Positions 1 to 7,740 of a stretch of 64,000 nucleotides of DNA are shown piece after piece. Each line of letters starts with the position of its first letter. Positions within the stretch are counted from its first letter, which is position 1. Both the position numbers and the translations under genes were made by a program. Below the pieces are notes generated by a model. That model searched no databases. It was not told the DNA's origin and saw only the letters and a list, made by a program, of their open reading frames with translations. Source of the DNA: Marinifilum_A sediminis (lineage in GTDB: Bacteria > Bacteroidota > Bacteroidia > Bacteroidales > Marinifilaceae); the NCBI GenBank assembly GCA_947496465.1, contig CANMCX010000009.1, positions 1-64,000 on the forward strand. The letters are read 5' to 3'.

Positions 1-73
1 TTTTTATGTATCCTTAAAACTGCTATATTTAAAGCTTAATTGAGCAGTTTAATCAGTTTTTAGACAAACTGCC

Positions 74-806
74 GTTACCTACAAGCTTTAAATGACAAAA
101 CTTAAGCAAAATAAAATTCTTGGATTTACACTCTTACTGTTCCTAATCCCATCCGTTGTATTTGCCAATGCAGGCTCACCGATGATGTGGTTTGGTCTTC
201 TCCATATATTAATATTGAATGCTTTTATTGGAATTATTGAAAGTGCTATTATTAAGAAGTTTGGATTTGAAAATAAAGATTGGAAAATAATCGTGGGCAA
301 TTATGTATCAATGATCATTGGGCTTTATTATATAGCGCCATATTTTTCAAAAGCCTTCGGTAATAATGATTTTTGGGGTGGACAGACTTATTACGGTCAT
401 TATGATCTTAATGGTTTCGTTGCAGGAATGATAATTTCATACTTTGCAACTCTCATTATTGAATATCCTTTCTCTTATTGGGCGCTAAAAAATAAAGAGA
501 AAACACAAAAATTTACAAAAGCATTTTTGATTGCCAATACAATTACAAACGTTGTGATGTTTTTAATTTATTTTTGGATTAATAGTAGTGGTGGACATTG
601 GTAGTTGAAAAGCCAGTAGGTAACATACGCTATATACCATAGGCGGGCAGCGGGTTTGCGAAGGTTTTGTGCTTTTAATGATCAACGGCAAGGTAGCAAT
701 TTTAGAATAGTTATAGTTAAATGTAATCCTAAAATAGCTACCTTGCCTTTTTATAAAATTTAAAACATAAATCAACTAAGGCGCCTACGTTACATAGCGC
801 CATCCG
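74..806 (+). mobile_element. Integron-like gene cassette 1 (one gene plus attC-like site)
   Basis: The cassette starts with GTTACCTAC (74-82) and the gene is followed by GTAGGTAAC (616-624), a perfect 9-base reverse complement. In integron cassettes the first bases (TTRRRY) and the end motif (RYYYAAC) of one cassette are complementary because they form the R' and R'' arms of the same attC site in the excised circle; this is that pattern. The attC-like region continues to the G at 806 of the next GTTAC. The sequence left of 74 also ends at a similar junction, so the array probably continues beyond the window edge. Confidence 0.72.
92..604 (+). CDS. Hypothetical multi-pass membrane protein (cassette gene)
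   Basis: Encodes 170 residues that I do not recognise. The N-terminus looks like a signal or first membrane helix (residues 10-26), followed by about three more hydrophobic helices (roughly 34-52, 65-80, 110-130) and a last one near 143-162, so an inner-membrane protein is likely. The gene sits alone inside an integron-like cassette: 18 bases upstream is the cassette start GTTACCTAC (74-82) and 12 bases after the stop is its exact reverse complement GTAGGTAAC (616-624). Function unknown; acquisition as a mobile cassette is inferred from these ends. Confidence 0.7.
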   Translation: MTKLKQNKILGFTLLLFLIPSVVFANAGSPMMWFGLLHILILNAFIGIIESAIIKKFGFENKDWKIIVGNYVSMIIGLYYIAPYFSKAFGNNDFWGGQTYYGHYDLNGFVAGMIISYFATLIIEYPFSYWALKNKEKTQKFTKAFLIANTITNVVMFLIYFWINSSGGHW

Positions 807-812
807 TTACAA
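616..812 (+). repeat. attC-like site A1 (~195 bp, folds on itself)
   Basis: The two ends pair: 5' GTAAC, CGCTAT and TAGGCG match, in the same order, the reverse complement of the 3' end (GTTAC, ATAGCG, CGCCTA), with unequal spacers, as expected for attC R and L boxes. Inside is a strong hairpin, arms 687-705 and 729-747 (18 of 19 bp). Positions 640-810 are repeated almost exactly at 31,219-31,390, while the sequences outside the repeat differ. Short minus-strand reading frames across both copies reflect this DNA repeat and are not called as genes. Confidence 0.72.
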
Positions 813-818
813 GCAAGC

Positions 819-1020
819 TTGGTATGGTAAAGGGACATAGTTTACAAAGTTAAAGGCACATAGTTTACACTTTTTAGGTTGTAATTTGGGTTAAAAACAA
901 ATTGCTATGCCTTACAAAGAAATAACAATTATGGAACAAGAAGAAATAGTGAAAAAGCTGGTACCCTTTGCAAAACAGAATAAGAATCCATTTTATTCTT
1001 GTTTCGACAATGAATACAAA
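819..1020. mobile_element. Insertion-sequence end remnant (IS481-like), copy C1
   Basis: Positions 819-918 repeat at 39,445-39,541 with about 85-90% identity by eye. The repeat carries two copies of a motif like ACATAGTTTACA, and an inverted, diverged version occurs at 33,376-33,432, as expected for the two ends of a transposable element. A short reading frame starts at 907 with MPYKEIT..., resembling the start of IS481-family transposases, but it stops near 1,040 after unrelated residues. I read this as a decayed IS left end. The IS481 assignment is uncertain; IS21-family ends look similar. Confidence 0.45.
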
Positions 1021-1152
1021 TTTCAAATAAAGCAAAGGTAATGCACTAGGGAGACGGAATTTGCGGTATCACATGTCAAACATTTTGAAGATGCTAGACA
1101 TGTTTAAACTAATATTGAAAAAACTGCAAGCTTGAATAACTTCCATCTTTTC

Positions 1153-1209
1153 TTATCTAAATCGATCCAAATAATCGGCAGTATTCCCCTGCTCTAGTAC
1201 TTTTATAAA
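1153..1209 (-). pseudogene. Relic of a trpA 3' end (18 codons plus stop)
   Basis: On the minus strand these 57 bases translate to FIKVLEQGNTADYLDRFR and a stop. The C-terminus of the intact TrpA in this window reads FIKALEQGNAADFIDALF, 12 of 18 identical, and the DNA is visibly similar. The relic starts immediately after the stop codon of the LytTR regulator gene. Its divergence suggests an old second trpA, or a rearrangement that carried a trpA end to this site. It has no start and cannot be functional. Confidence 0.55.
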
Positions 1210-1214
1210 GTGAT

Positions 1215-1937
1215 TTACACATGAATTTGTTGAAAGAACTCTTCTTTATAGGTATCACCTATTGGGATGTATTTGTCATCAATTCTAATTCTGTTTTTCT
1301 CGATACAATCTATGCTATTCATGCTCACAATAAAAGATCGGTGAACGCGAAAAAACTGTTTTTGAGGCAGTAATTCTAATATATTCCTAAAACTCATTAG
1401 TGTTAAAATGTGCCCCTCTTTTGTTACAATTTTAAGATAATCTTTTAACCCTTCAATATATAGCACCGAATCGGTCTTAATCTTCACAATTTTATGCTCC
1501 GATTTTACAAAGAAGAAATTATTGGCACTCTCCTTTACAGGATGTTCTGCTATTACATGTCTATCCTGATACATTTCTAAAATTTTGTTTATGGCCTTGT
1601 AAAACTGATCGAAACCGAATGGTTTAAGCAGGTAATCCATGGTTTTAAATTCGTATCCCTGAATGGCATATTTATCGTAAGCTGTTGTAAAAATAACAAA
1701 GGGTTCCTTGTTGAGAATTTTCAGAAAATCTATTCCATTTAAATCTGGCATTTGAATATCTGTAATAATCAGATCAACACAATTGTCTTTCATATACTTA
1801 AGAGCTTCAATAGCTGTTTCAAAAGTTTGTTCGAGTTCTAAAGATTCAATCTTATCGGAATAATCCTTAATAATATCCAGTGCAAGAGGTTCATCATCAA
1901 TTGCTATTGCTCTTATTTTGTTCATATTATCAAACAT
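1215..1937 (-). CDS. LytTR-family response regulator
   Basis: Cytoplasmic transcription regulator of a two-component system. An N-terminal receiver domain (about residues 5-125 from this start) has the acidic pair in AIDDEP and the phospho-acceptor Asp in ITDIQMPDLNG, plus the conserved Lys of LLKPF. The C-terminal ~100 residues are a LytTR DNA-binding domain (motif FFRVHRSFIVS). The frame is open to a TTG further upstream, but ATG at 1,937 or at 1,925 are better starts; the first overlaps the kinase stop codon, suggesting translational coupling. It pairs with the adjacent kinase and probably binds the direct repeats at 3,066-3,098. Confidence 0.92.
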   Translation of the reverse strand: MFDNMNKIRAIAIDDEPLALDIIKDYSDKIESLELEQTFETAIEALKYMKDNCVDLIITDIQMPDLNGIDFLKILNKEPFVIFTTAYDKYAIQGYEFKTMDYLLKPFGFDQFYKAINKILEMYQDRHVIAEHPVKESANNFFFVKSEHKIVKIKTDSVLYIEGLKDYLKIVTKEGHILTLMSFRNILELLPQKQFFRVHRSFIVSMNSIDCIEKNRIRIDDKYIPIGDTYKEEFFQQIHV

Positions 1938-2973
1938 TTTCAATTTTTAACTCCACACTGTAATCGGTATCGCTTTTTTCGATGTTTAATTTGTGCTTAT
2001 CAGGGTAAATTAAATCGAGTCGGCGTTGAACATTGTTTAAACCTATACCCCCACATGAATCAACCGATTTGTACTTTTCGGATAACTTATTGCTAACCTT
2101 TAAACTGATAGTTTCTGAAGTGAAGTTAATATCAATATCGATAGGTTGTTGACTGGCTGAATGCTTAAAAGCATTTTCGACAAATGGCACAAATAGCATG
2201 GGTGCAATTTTTAAACTGTCGTAGTCGCCACTTACCTTATAATTAATCAGGTCTTTGTTAACCATTCTGAGCAATTCAAGTTCAATATAACTGTTCAGGT
2301 AATTGATCTCATCTTTGCAATCTACAAAATCGGTATTGCTTTCATAGAGCATATATCGCATAATTCCCGATAATTTAAGAATAGAATCAGCCGTATTATC
2401 TGACTTTTTATAAGCCAATGAGTAGATGTTATTGAGTGTGTTAAATAAAAAATGAGGATTAATTTGCTGTCGCAGCAGTGCCATTTCACTTACAAAATTC
2501 TGATGTTTTAGTGCATCTTTCTGTTTCTCACTTCGGAACCATTCTACAATAAAGCGGGTAATCACACCGATAAAAGCGAACAAACCTGTTTTAAAAAATG
2601 TTAAGAGTGCAAAATCTGAAAACTTTATCTCGCTAATGTTCTTAAATAGTATAATGGAATCATTAAAAAGATATTCGAATAAATAGGCAATAGGAACTTT
2701 AATAATCATTAATGTGACTAATGCCAAACTGGAATAAACTACAAAGAGTTTAAAACTTCGCTTTCGCAAAGCGACATTCATAATAAAAATATAATAGAAG
2801 TAGATCTGGAATAAAGTAAAGCTAAAGCTTATGATCTTTTTCACATCCCAATAGTAGGTAATGCTTCTATTCTCATCAAGTAAGAGGTAAGGTACTATCA
2901 TCACCATTAAAATAGCTATCCACACAATAATATGGACCAATATTTCATTCTTATTCCGTTTAATGATATTCAT
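1930..2973 (-). CDS. LytS/YehU-type sensor histidine kinase
   Basis: Membrane-bound sensor kinase of 347 residues. Four hydrophobic helices (about 11-32, 47-68, 78-98, 121-143) are followed by a His_kinase domain with the phospho-acceptor His174 in QQINPHFLFNTLN, and a C-terminal ATPase domain with the N-box (FVENAFKHS) and a G-box (GGIGLNNVQRRL). No periplasmic sensor domain is visible, so the signal is probably sensed in or near the membrane. It is the first gene of a two-gene operon with the LytTR regulator and is divergent from an ABC exporter, a common arrangement for a kinase and its target transporter. Confidence 0.92.
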   Translation of the reverse strand: MNIIKRNKNEILVHIIVWIAILMVMIVPYLLLDENRSITYYWDVKKIISFSFTLFQIYFYYIFIMNVALRKRSFKLFVVYSSLALVTLMIIKVPIAYLFEYLFNDSIILFKNISEIKFSDFALLTFFKTGLFAFIGVITRFIVEWFRSEKQKDALKHQNFVSEMALLRQQINPHFLFNTLNNIYSLAYKKSDNTADSILKLSGIMRYMLYESNTDFVDCKDEINYLNSYIELELLRMVNKDLINYKVSGDYDSLKIAPMLFVPFVENAFKHSASQQPIDIDINFTSETISLKVSNKLSEKYKSVDSCGGIGLNNVQRRLDLIYPDKHKLNIEKSDTDYSVELKIENV

Positions 2974-3065
2974 TCTTCTAGCCTACTACTGTTTTATTAA
3001 ATATTTCTGTTTACCAGTAACAAAGCTAACATTTGCTATCATATTATCATGATATGATCAGATCA

Positions 3066-3098
3066 AATCTACCAACTCCCTTTTTTAATCTACCAACT
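3066..3098. promoter_or_regulatory. Candidate LytTR operator: 12-bp direct repeat, 21-bp period
   Basis: AATCTACCAACT occurs at 3,066-3,077 and again, identical, at 3,087-3,098. The 21-bp period places both copies on the same DNA face. LytTR regulators such as AgrA, AlgR and ComE are known to bind paired direct repeats with about this spacing. The site lies between the divergent kinase/regulator operon and the ABC exporter, so it may control either or both. That it is bound by the adjacent regulator is inferred. Confidence 0.65.
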
Positions 3099-3205
3099 GG
3101 CAACACCTATTTTGTCGATAAATTATGACCCTTGGTATATCATTTTTTCAGATGGTTTATCAACATGATATACTTGCATAAAAAATAACCAACAAATCAT
3201 CTTCA

Positions 3206-4111
3206 ATGGAATATTTAATAGAAACCAAAGAACTTAGCTATAGCTATAAAAACAAAGAAGTACTGAACAATGTATCTATACAAGTACCTAAAAATAGTAT
3301 TTATGGTTTTATTGGTGCAAACGGAGCTGGTAAAACAACGACTATACGGATTCTGCTTAGTCTGTTAAAAGTATCGCAAGGTAAAGTGTCCATATTTGGA
3401 AAAGATATCACCTCAGATAGAATCAATATTCTATCACGTATTGGTGCTCTAATCGAAGAGCCATCGGTTTACCAACATTTATCGGGCTACGACAATTTAA
3501 AGGTGACTTGCAGGTATTTGGGATTACCCTATTCAAGAATAGATGAAGTGTTGACCATTACTGATTTACTTGCTGATAAAAATCGTAGAGTAAAAGAATA
3601 TTCCTTAGGAATGCGTCAGCGTTTAAGCATCGCAATGGTTTTGCTTAACGATCCAGACCTGTTGATTTTAGATGAGCCAACCAATGGTCTCGATCCTTCG
3701 GGAATTCATGATATGAGAATGCTAATGCAACGCCTTTGCAAGGAACATGGTAAAACCATTTTTGTATCCTCACACTTGCTATCGGAATTGGAAAAAACGG
3801 TCACTCATATCGCCGTGATTCACAACAAACAAATTGCATTCCAAGGCTCTATTGATCAGCTCCAACATCAAAGTGAATCGAACCTTATTATTCGAACGTC
3901 GAATAATAAGAAAACGCTTAAAACACTTGTTGATTTTGGATATACCGTATTTCTAACTCAGGATGATACATTACGTATCAGTCCCAATTCCGACAGTAAT
4001 GCCAGTAAAATTAGTAAGGCTGTGATTGAATCTGGCATTGATCTGTATCAATTAACTCACCATCGCGACAACCTCGAAGAAGTCTTCATGGATATTATTG
4101 GTCAGAAATAG
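3206..4111 (+). CDS. ABC transporter ATP-binding protein (BcrA-like)
   Basis: Cytoplasmic ATPase of an ABC-2 type exporter, 301 residues. Visible motifs: Walker A GANGAGKTT (37-45), signature SLGMRQR (about 133-139), Walker B LLILDEPTNGLDP (about 150-162) and the switch His in FVSSH. The C-terminal ~80 residues form the extension typical of bacitracin- or lantibiotic-type exporter ATPases. The permease follows 83 bases downstream, and the divergent LytS/LytTR pair with its shared operator region suggests induction by a membrane-acting signal. The substrate is unknown. Confidence 0.9.
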   Translation: MEYLIETKELSYSYKNKEVLNNVSIQVPKNSIYGFIGANGAGKTTTIRILLSLLKVSQGKVSIFGKDITSDRINILSRIGALIEEPSVYQHLSGYDNLKVTCRYLGLPYSRIDEVLTITDLLADKNRRVKEYSLGMRQRLSIAMVLLNDPDLLILDEPTNGLDPSGIHDMRMLMQRLCKEHGKTIFVSSHLLSELEKTVTHIAVIHNKQIAFQGSIDQLQHQSESNLIIRTSNNKKTLKTLVDFGYTVFLTQDDTLRISPNSDSNASKISKAVIESGIDLYQLTHHRDNLEEVFMDIIGQK

Positions 4112-4194
4112 ATAAGCAATAACATTATAAACAACCAAATCAAATACAAATCCTGTCTGAATACAATCGCTAAGACAAGTAAATATAAAATCAC

Positions 4195-4974
4195 ATGAAA
4201 AATATATTATTAGATATAAGCAGAAGTTACAGAGCCGATTTATTAAAGTTTAAAAATTCAAAAGTTTTATTTATTGCACTTGGCGCACCCCTATTTTTGG
4301 TTGCATTATTTTTCACCATCTTACTCTTTAAAGCCAATCAAATAATAGGCGATGCCGACAATGGTTGGATTGTAATGCTCAATCAACTTACAAAAACGGG
4401 TTTGGCTCTTTTTTTTCCTCTGTTTATTGTTCTAATTACCTCGTTAATAAGTAGAATTGAATATGATGCCAATGCCTGGAAACAAATTTATACTCTTCCT
4501 CTGCATCGAGGAGCTATCTATCTGAGTAAAGTACTAATGACTTCTTCAATAGTTCTGCTTAGCCTGATCTCATTCGGTATATTTTACTATCTGTTTGCCA
4601 GTATTCTAACTTTTATTTACCCTGAGATGTTCATCTATAAACCTGAGGTTTTATCCACCTTAATCAATGTTTTACTAATGAGTGGCATAACATCAATCGC
4701 TTGGGTTGGCATTCAATTTTGGGCATCCTATCGTTGGAAAAATATGGTTTTACCTCTTGCTTTGGGTATAGTTGGTTTTGTAGCGGGTGCCATTTTATTC
4801 AGATGGGAACATGCTACTTACGTGCCCTTCACTCATCTTCTATTTGCATCGAAAGCATTACAAACCGAAACATTTACCTTGATGAACAAAGTCTCCTATT
4901 TAAGTGTTGCCTACGGTTCTCTGTTTTTATTAATTGGTTATTTGGAACTAACATTTAAAAAGAGATTTAGCTAA
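4195..4974 (+). CDS. ABC-2 type permease
   Basis: Integral membrane partner of the preceding ATPase, 259 residues. About six hydrophobic helices can be seen (residues 22-45, 72-90, 112-138, 150-172, 184-203, 228-250). The amphipathic N-terminus and the motif ISRIEYDANAWKQIYTLPL fit ABC-2 permeases of the lantibiotic-immunity type. Together the two genes form a complete exporter with fused-dimer symmetry expected from two copies of each. The gene ends at a terminator shared with the convergent trp operon. Confidence 0.85.
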   Translation: MKNILLDISRSYRADLLKFKNSKVLFIALGAPLFLVALFFTILLFKANQIIGDADNGWIVMLNQLTKTGLALFFPLFIVLITSLISRIEYDANAWKQIYTLPLHRGAIYLSKVLMTSSIVLLSLISFGIFYYLFASILTFIYPEMFIYKPEVLSTLINVLLMSGITSIAWVGIQFWASYRWKNMVLPLALGIVGFVAGAILFRWEHATYVPFTHLLFASKALQTETFTLMNKVSYLSVAYGSLFLLIGYLELTFKKRFS

Positions 4975-5031
4975 ACGTAGAAGTGTTTCCACTATCCGAA
5001 TAAACAATTGCTCAATATAAACTTATTAACA

Positions 5032-5053
5032 AAAGCCACCTCTCGGTGGCTTT
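5032..5053. terminator. Bidirectional terminator between exporter and trpA
   Basis: Perfect 9-bp stem AAAGCCACC / GGTGGCTTT with a TCTC loop. T-rich sequence follows on the plus strand, and a partial T-run (CTTTTG) on the minus strand. It lies between the convergent permease and trpA genes, so it probably serves both. Confidence 0.8.
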
Positions 5054-5062
5054 CTTCATTTC

Positions 5063-5812
5063 TTAAAACAATGCATCAATAAAGTCCGCAGCATTCCCCT
5101 GCTCCAATGCTTTTATAAAAGCAGTGCCGATAATCGCACCATTGGCAAAGCGTGAAGCATGCTGAAAACTGGCTTTATCGTGTATACCAAAGCCAATTAG
5201 AGAAGGTATATCTAGCTGAGATACTTTCTGAAAATAGGATTCTCGCTCTTTGCTAGCTTGCAATGCACCACCTGTTGTTGCAGCTGTTGATACCATATAC
5301 AAAAACCCAGATGCAGCTTTCTCTATTTTCGCCAAACGTTTGTCGGTAGTTTGTGGCGTAACCAACAAAATGTTGTGTACACCTACATCCTCAAATTTAG
5401 TTTTGTAATTCTCCTCATATTCCTCCAATGGCAAATCAGGTAAAATTACCCCATCAATTCCCACCTTTTGACATTGTTCCAAAAAGGCATTTACCCCAAA
5501 CTTGAACACGGTATTCCAGTAGCCCATGAGTATAAGAGGCATTGTAACAGATTTTCTAGCATCCAGTAACTGCTTAAACAAAAGCTGAAGATTCATACCC
5601 TTGTCCAGAGCTTGTTTGGCAGCCATTTGTATCACTGGTCCATCGGCCAAAGGATCGGAAAAAGGAATACCAATTTCCACCAAATCCACTCCTTTATCTT
5701 GCAAAAGTTGAAGGTTCGGTACTGTATCATTAAGATTCGGATATCCTGCAGGATAATAAATGGAGAGAATATCCCTTTTTTTATTTTGAAATAGTTGATC
5801 AATTCTGTTCAT
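5063..5812 (-). CDS. trpA: Tryptophan synthase alpha chain
   Basis: Cleaves indole-3-glycerol phosphate to indole and glyceraldehyde-3-phosphate in the alpha2beta2 tryptophan synthase complex. From ATG at 5,812 the protein has 249 residues; catalytic Glu46 and Asp57 lie in VEIGIPFSDPLADGP, and the phosphate-binding GFGI segment is near the C-terminus. The frame is open a further 16 codons upstream, but those run through a small palindromic repeat (5,828-5,847), and the MNRIDQLF start matches the family. It is the last gene of the trp operon. Confidence 0.95.
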   Translation of the reverse strand: MNRIDQLFQNKKRDILSIYYPAGYPNLNDTVPNLQLLQDKGVDLVEIGIPFSDPLADGPVIQMAAKQALDKGMNLQLLFKQLLDARKSVTMPLILMGYWNTVFKFGVNAFLEQCQKVGIDGVILPDLPLEEYEENYKTKFEDVGVHNILLVTPQTTDKRLAKIEKAASGFLYMVSTAATTGGALQASKERESYFQKVSQLDIPSLIGFGIHDKASFQHASRFANGAIIGTAFIKALEQGNAADFIDALF

Positions 5813-5827
5813 AGTTATATTTGTTAG

Positions 5828-5847
5828 AGACGCACTGCCGTGCGTCT
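5828..5847. repeat. REP-like palindrome between trpFB and trpA
   Basis: AGACGCAC / GTGCGTCT form a perfect 8-bp inverted repeat with a TGCC loop. Similar G/C-richer palindromes stand between other genes here (7,697-7,740; 21,874-21,893), suggesting a dispersed intergenic repeat family rather than a terminator, since there is no T-tract. Confidence 0.55.
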
Positions 5848-5867
5848 GTACAAAATCCAATTTGCAA

Positions 5868-7679
5868 TTAAGAAAAATGTTTCATGTAGGTTTCCATATC
5901 CTTATCGCCTCGCCCAGATAAGTTAAGCACAACGACATCATCGGATTTGAATTCCATTTTTTCAAGAACAGCGAGGGCATGCGCCGATTCCAATGCGGGG
6001 ATAATCCCTTCCGTTTCAGCCAATACTTTTGCAGCATCCAGTGCTTCCTTGTCGGTTGCCGATAGAAATTCTGCTCTTCCTGATACCGCCAAATGAGCAT
6101 GTAAAGGACCTACTCCCGGATAATCCAGACCTGCAGAAATGGAGTAAGGTTCGGTAATTTGTCCGTCGTCATCCTGCATCAGCATAGTTTTACTGCCATG
6201 AATAAAGCCCACATCGCCAATGGTAATGGTAGCAGCAGTTTCACCACTCTCCACTCCCATTCCTGAAGCCTCAACAGCAACCAGCTTCACATCTTTCTCA
6301 TCCAGATAATGATAAAATGCCCCGGCAGCATTGCTTCCACCGCCTACGCAGGCAATCATATAGTTGGGATTCGGATTACCATTCTCTTTTTCCAATTGCT
6401 CGCGAATTTCTTCGGATATAATGGATTGCAAACGAGTTACCAAATCAGGATATGGATGCGGACCCACCACGGAACCAATCAGGTAAAAGGATTCCGGATT
6501 GGCAATCCAGTCACGAATGGCTTCGTTAGTAGCATCTTTCAGGGTTTGATTGCCCGAAATTGCAGGAACTACCTTCGCACCCAGCATTTTCATGCGAGCC
6601 ACATTTGGTGCCTGACGTTCCACATCTAAAGCACCCATATAGACAATGCATTCCAGGTTAAAGAGGGCACAAACCGTAGCGGTTGCAACACCGTGCTGTC
6701 CTGCACCTGTTTCCGCAATAATACGTTTCTTACCCATGTATTTAGCCAGCAAGATTTGCCCAATGGTATTGTTGATTTTATGTGCCCCGGTATGGGTTAA
6801 ATCTTCTCGCTTCAGGTAGATATTTGTTCCATATCGTTTTGACAAGTTCCCTGCTTTAGTCAATGGAGTTGGTCGTCCCACATAATTATCAAGCAGTCGA
6901 CTGTAGTCCTTTTTAAACTGCTCCGAGTTTAAAATCTTCAGGTAATTCTCTTGTAATTCATCAACATTGGCTCTCAACAATTCGGGAATGTAAGCTCCAC
7001 CAAACTCTCCGTAATATCCTCTCTCGTCAACCGCATATTTTGTTTTACTCATCTTAATATTTTCTATTTTCTCTACGAATTTCTCTAGCTGCTCGGCATT
7101 CTTCACTGCTGGTTGAATTTCAAAACCTGAGTTCACATCTAAGGCATATAACTTATCGTGAGTGAATTTATTGATTCGTTCATTGTCCTGTGCACCGATT
7201 CCACCACTCAGGAAAAATTGGGTCTTCCCTTTGTAATTCTTTAAAATATTCCAATTGAATTTTCGCCCACTACCTCCGTAATTTTTTGTCTTAGTATCAA
7301 ACAAGAAATAATTGCAGCCCTCTTCATATGTTTTCAAGTTCTCAAACTGAAAGTTCTCATCCACCTGAAATGCTTTAATCACCTCAAAACCTGCACTTTT
7401 TACTTGCTTACAAAATTTAGGGGTTTCATTACCGTGTAGTTGTATGGCATCCAGCTGATACTGCTCTCCTATTTGTAGCAATTCATCCAATTCCGTATTC
7501 ACAAACACCCCAACTTTATGAACGGACTTTGGCAATGCACTTGCACTCTCTGTATTGAATTCAGTGCCAACATATCTCGGTGATTTCGGATAAAATATAA
7601 AGCCTGCATAATCGATTGGCAATTGCGACAACTCCTGAATGTTCTTCTTGTATTTTAAACCACAAACTTTAATTTTCAT
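5868..7679 (-). CDS. Fused phosphoribosylanthranilate isomerase / tryptophan synthase beta chain
   Basis: One 603-codon frame holds TrpF (about 1-206) and TrpB (from Met210) with almost no linker: the junction reads KIENIKMSKTKY with no stop. TrpF shows Cys6 in KVCGL, Asp128 and Asp181 (LDVNSGFE). TrpB shows the PLP lysine in HTGAHKINN (Lys92 of TrpB) and the phosphate loop GGGSNAAG. The two halves catalyse steps 3 and 5 of tryptophan synthesis. I chose ATG 7,679 over upstream in-frame codons that cross a palindromic repeat. TrpB might also start independently at its own ATG. It lies between trpC and trpA. Confidence 0.9.
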   Translation of the reverse strand: MKIKVCGLKYKKNIQELSQLPIDYAGFIFYPKSPRYVGTEFNTESASALPKSVHKVGVFVNTELDELLQIGEQYQLDAIQLHGNETPKFCKQVKSAGFEVIKAFQVDENFQFENLKTYEEGCNYFLFDTKTKNYGGSGRKFNWNILKNYKGKTQFFLSGGIGAQDNERINKFTHDKLYALDVNSGFEIQPAVKNAEQLEKFVEKIENIKMSKTKYAVDERGYYGEFGGAYIPELLRANVDELQENYLKILNSEQFKKDYSRLLDNYVGRPTPLTKAGNLSKRYGTNIYLKREDLTHTGAHKINNTIGQILLAKYMGKKRIIAETGAGQHGVATATVCALFNLECIVYMGALDVERQAPNVARMKMLGAKVVPAISGNQTLKDATNEAIRDWIANPESFYLIGSVVGPHPYPDLVTRLQSIISEEIREQLEKENGNPNPNYMIACVGGGSNAAGAFYHYLDEKDVKLVAVEASGMGVESGETAATITIGDVGFIHGSKTMLMQDDDGQITEPYSISAGLDYPGVGPLHAHLAVSGRAEFLSATDKEALDAAKVLAETEGIIPALESAHALAVLEKMEFKSDDVVVLNLSGRGDKDMETYMKHFS

Positions 7680-7696
7680 TGCTTTTGATTTTATAT

Positions 7697-7740
7697 GGAC
7701 ACGACATGTCCTATTTTTGAGGACACGCCGTGGCATGTCC
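7697..7740. repeat. Pair of REP-like palindromes in the trpC-trpF gap
   Basis: Two adjacent copies of a palindromic unit: GGACACGACATGTCC (7,697-7,711) and GGACACGCCGTGGCATGTCC (7,721-7,740), with GGACA / TGTCC outer arms. They lie in the gap between trpC and the trpF start, and the second copy runs up to the trpC stop codon. They belong to the same style of intergenic repeat as 5,828 and 21,874. Confidence 0.55.

Noticed and set aside
563..775. Minus-strand frame of about 70 codons across attC A1, with a similar one across A2 (31,134-31,355)
   Set aside because: Both reflect the same conserved DNA hairpin repeat; the frames lie antisense at cassette ends, and their ends are not conserved. 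Conservation is better explained by DNA structure.
5813..5860. Longer TrpA with 16 extra N-terminal residues
   Set aside because: The extra codons pass through a palindromic intergenic repeat and are absent from the family; ATG 5,812 gives the usual start.
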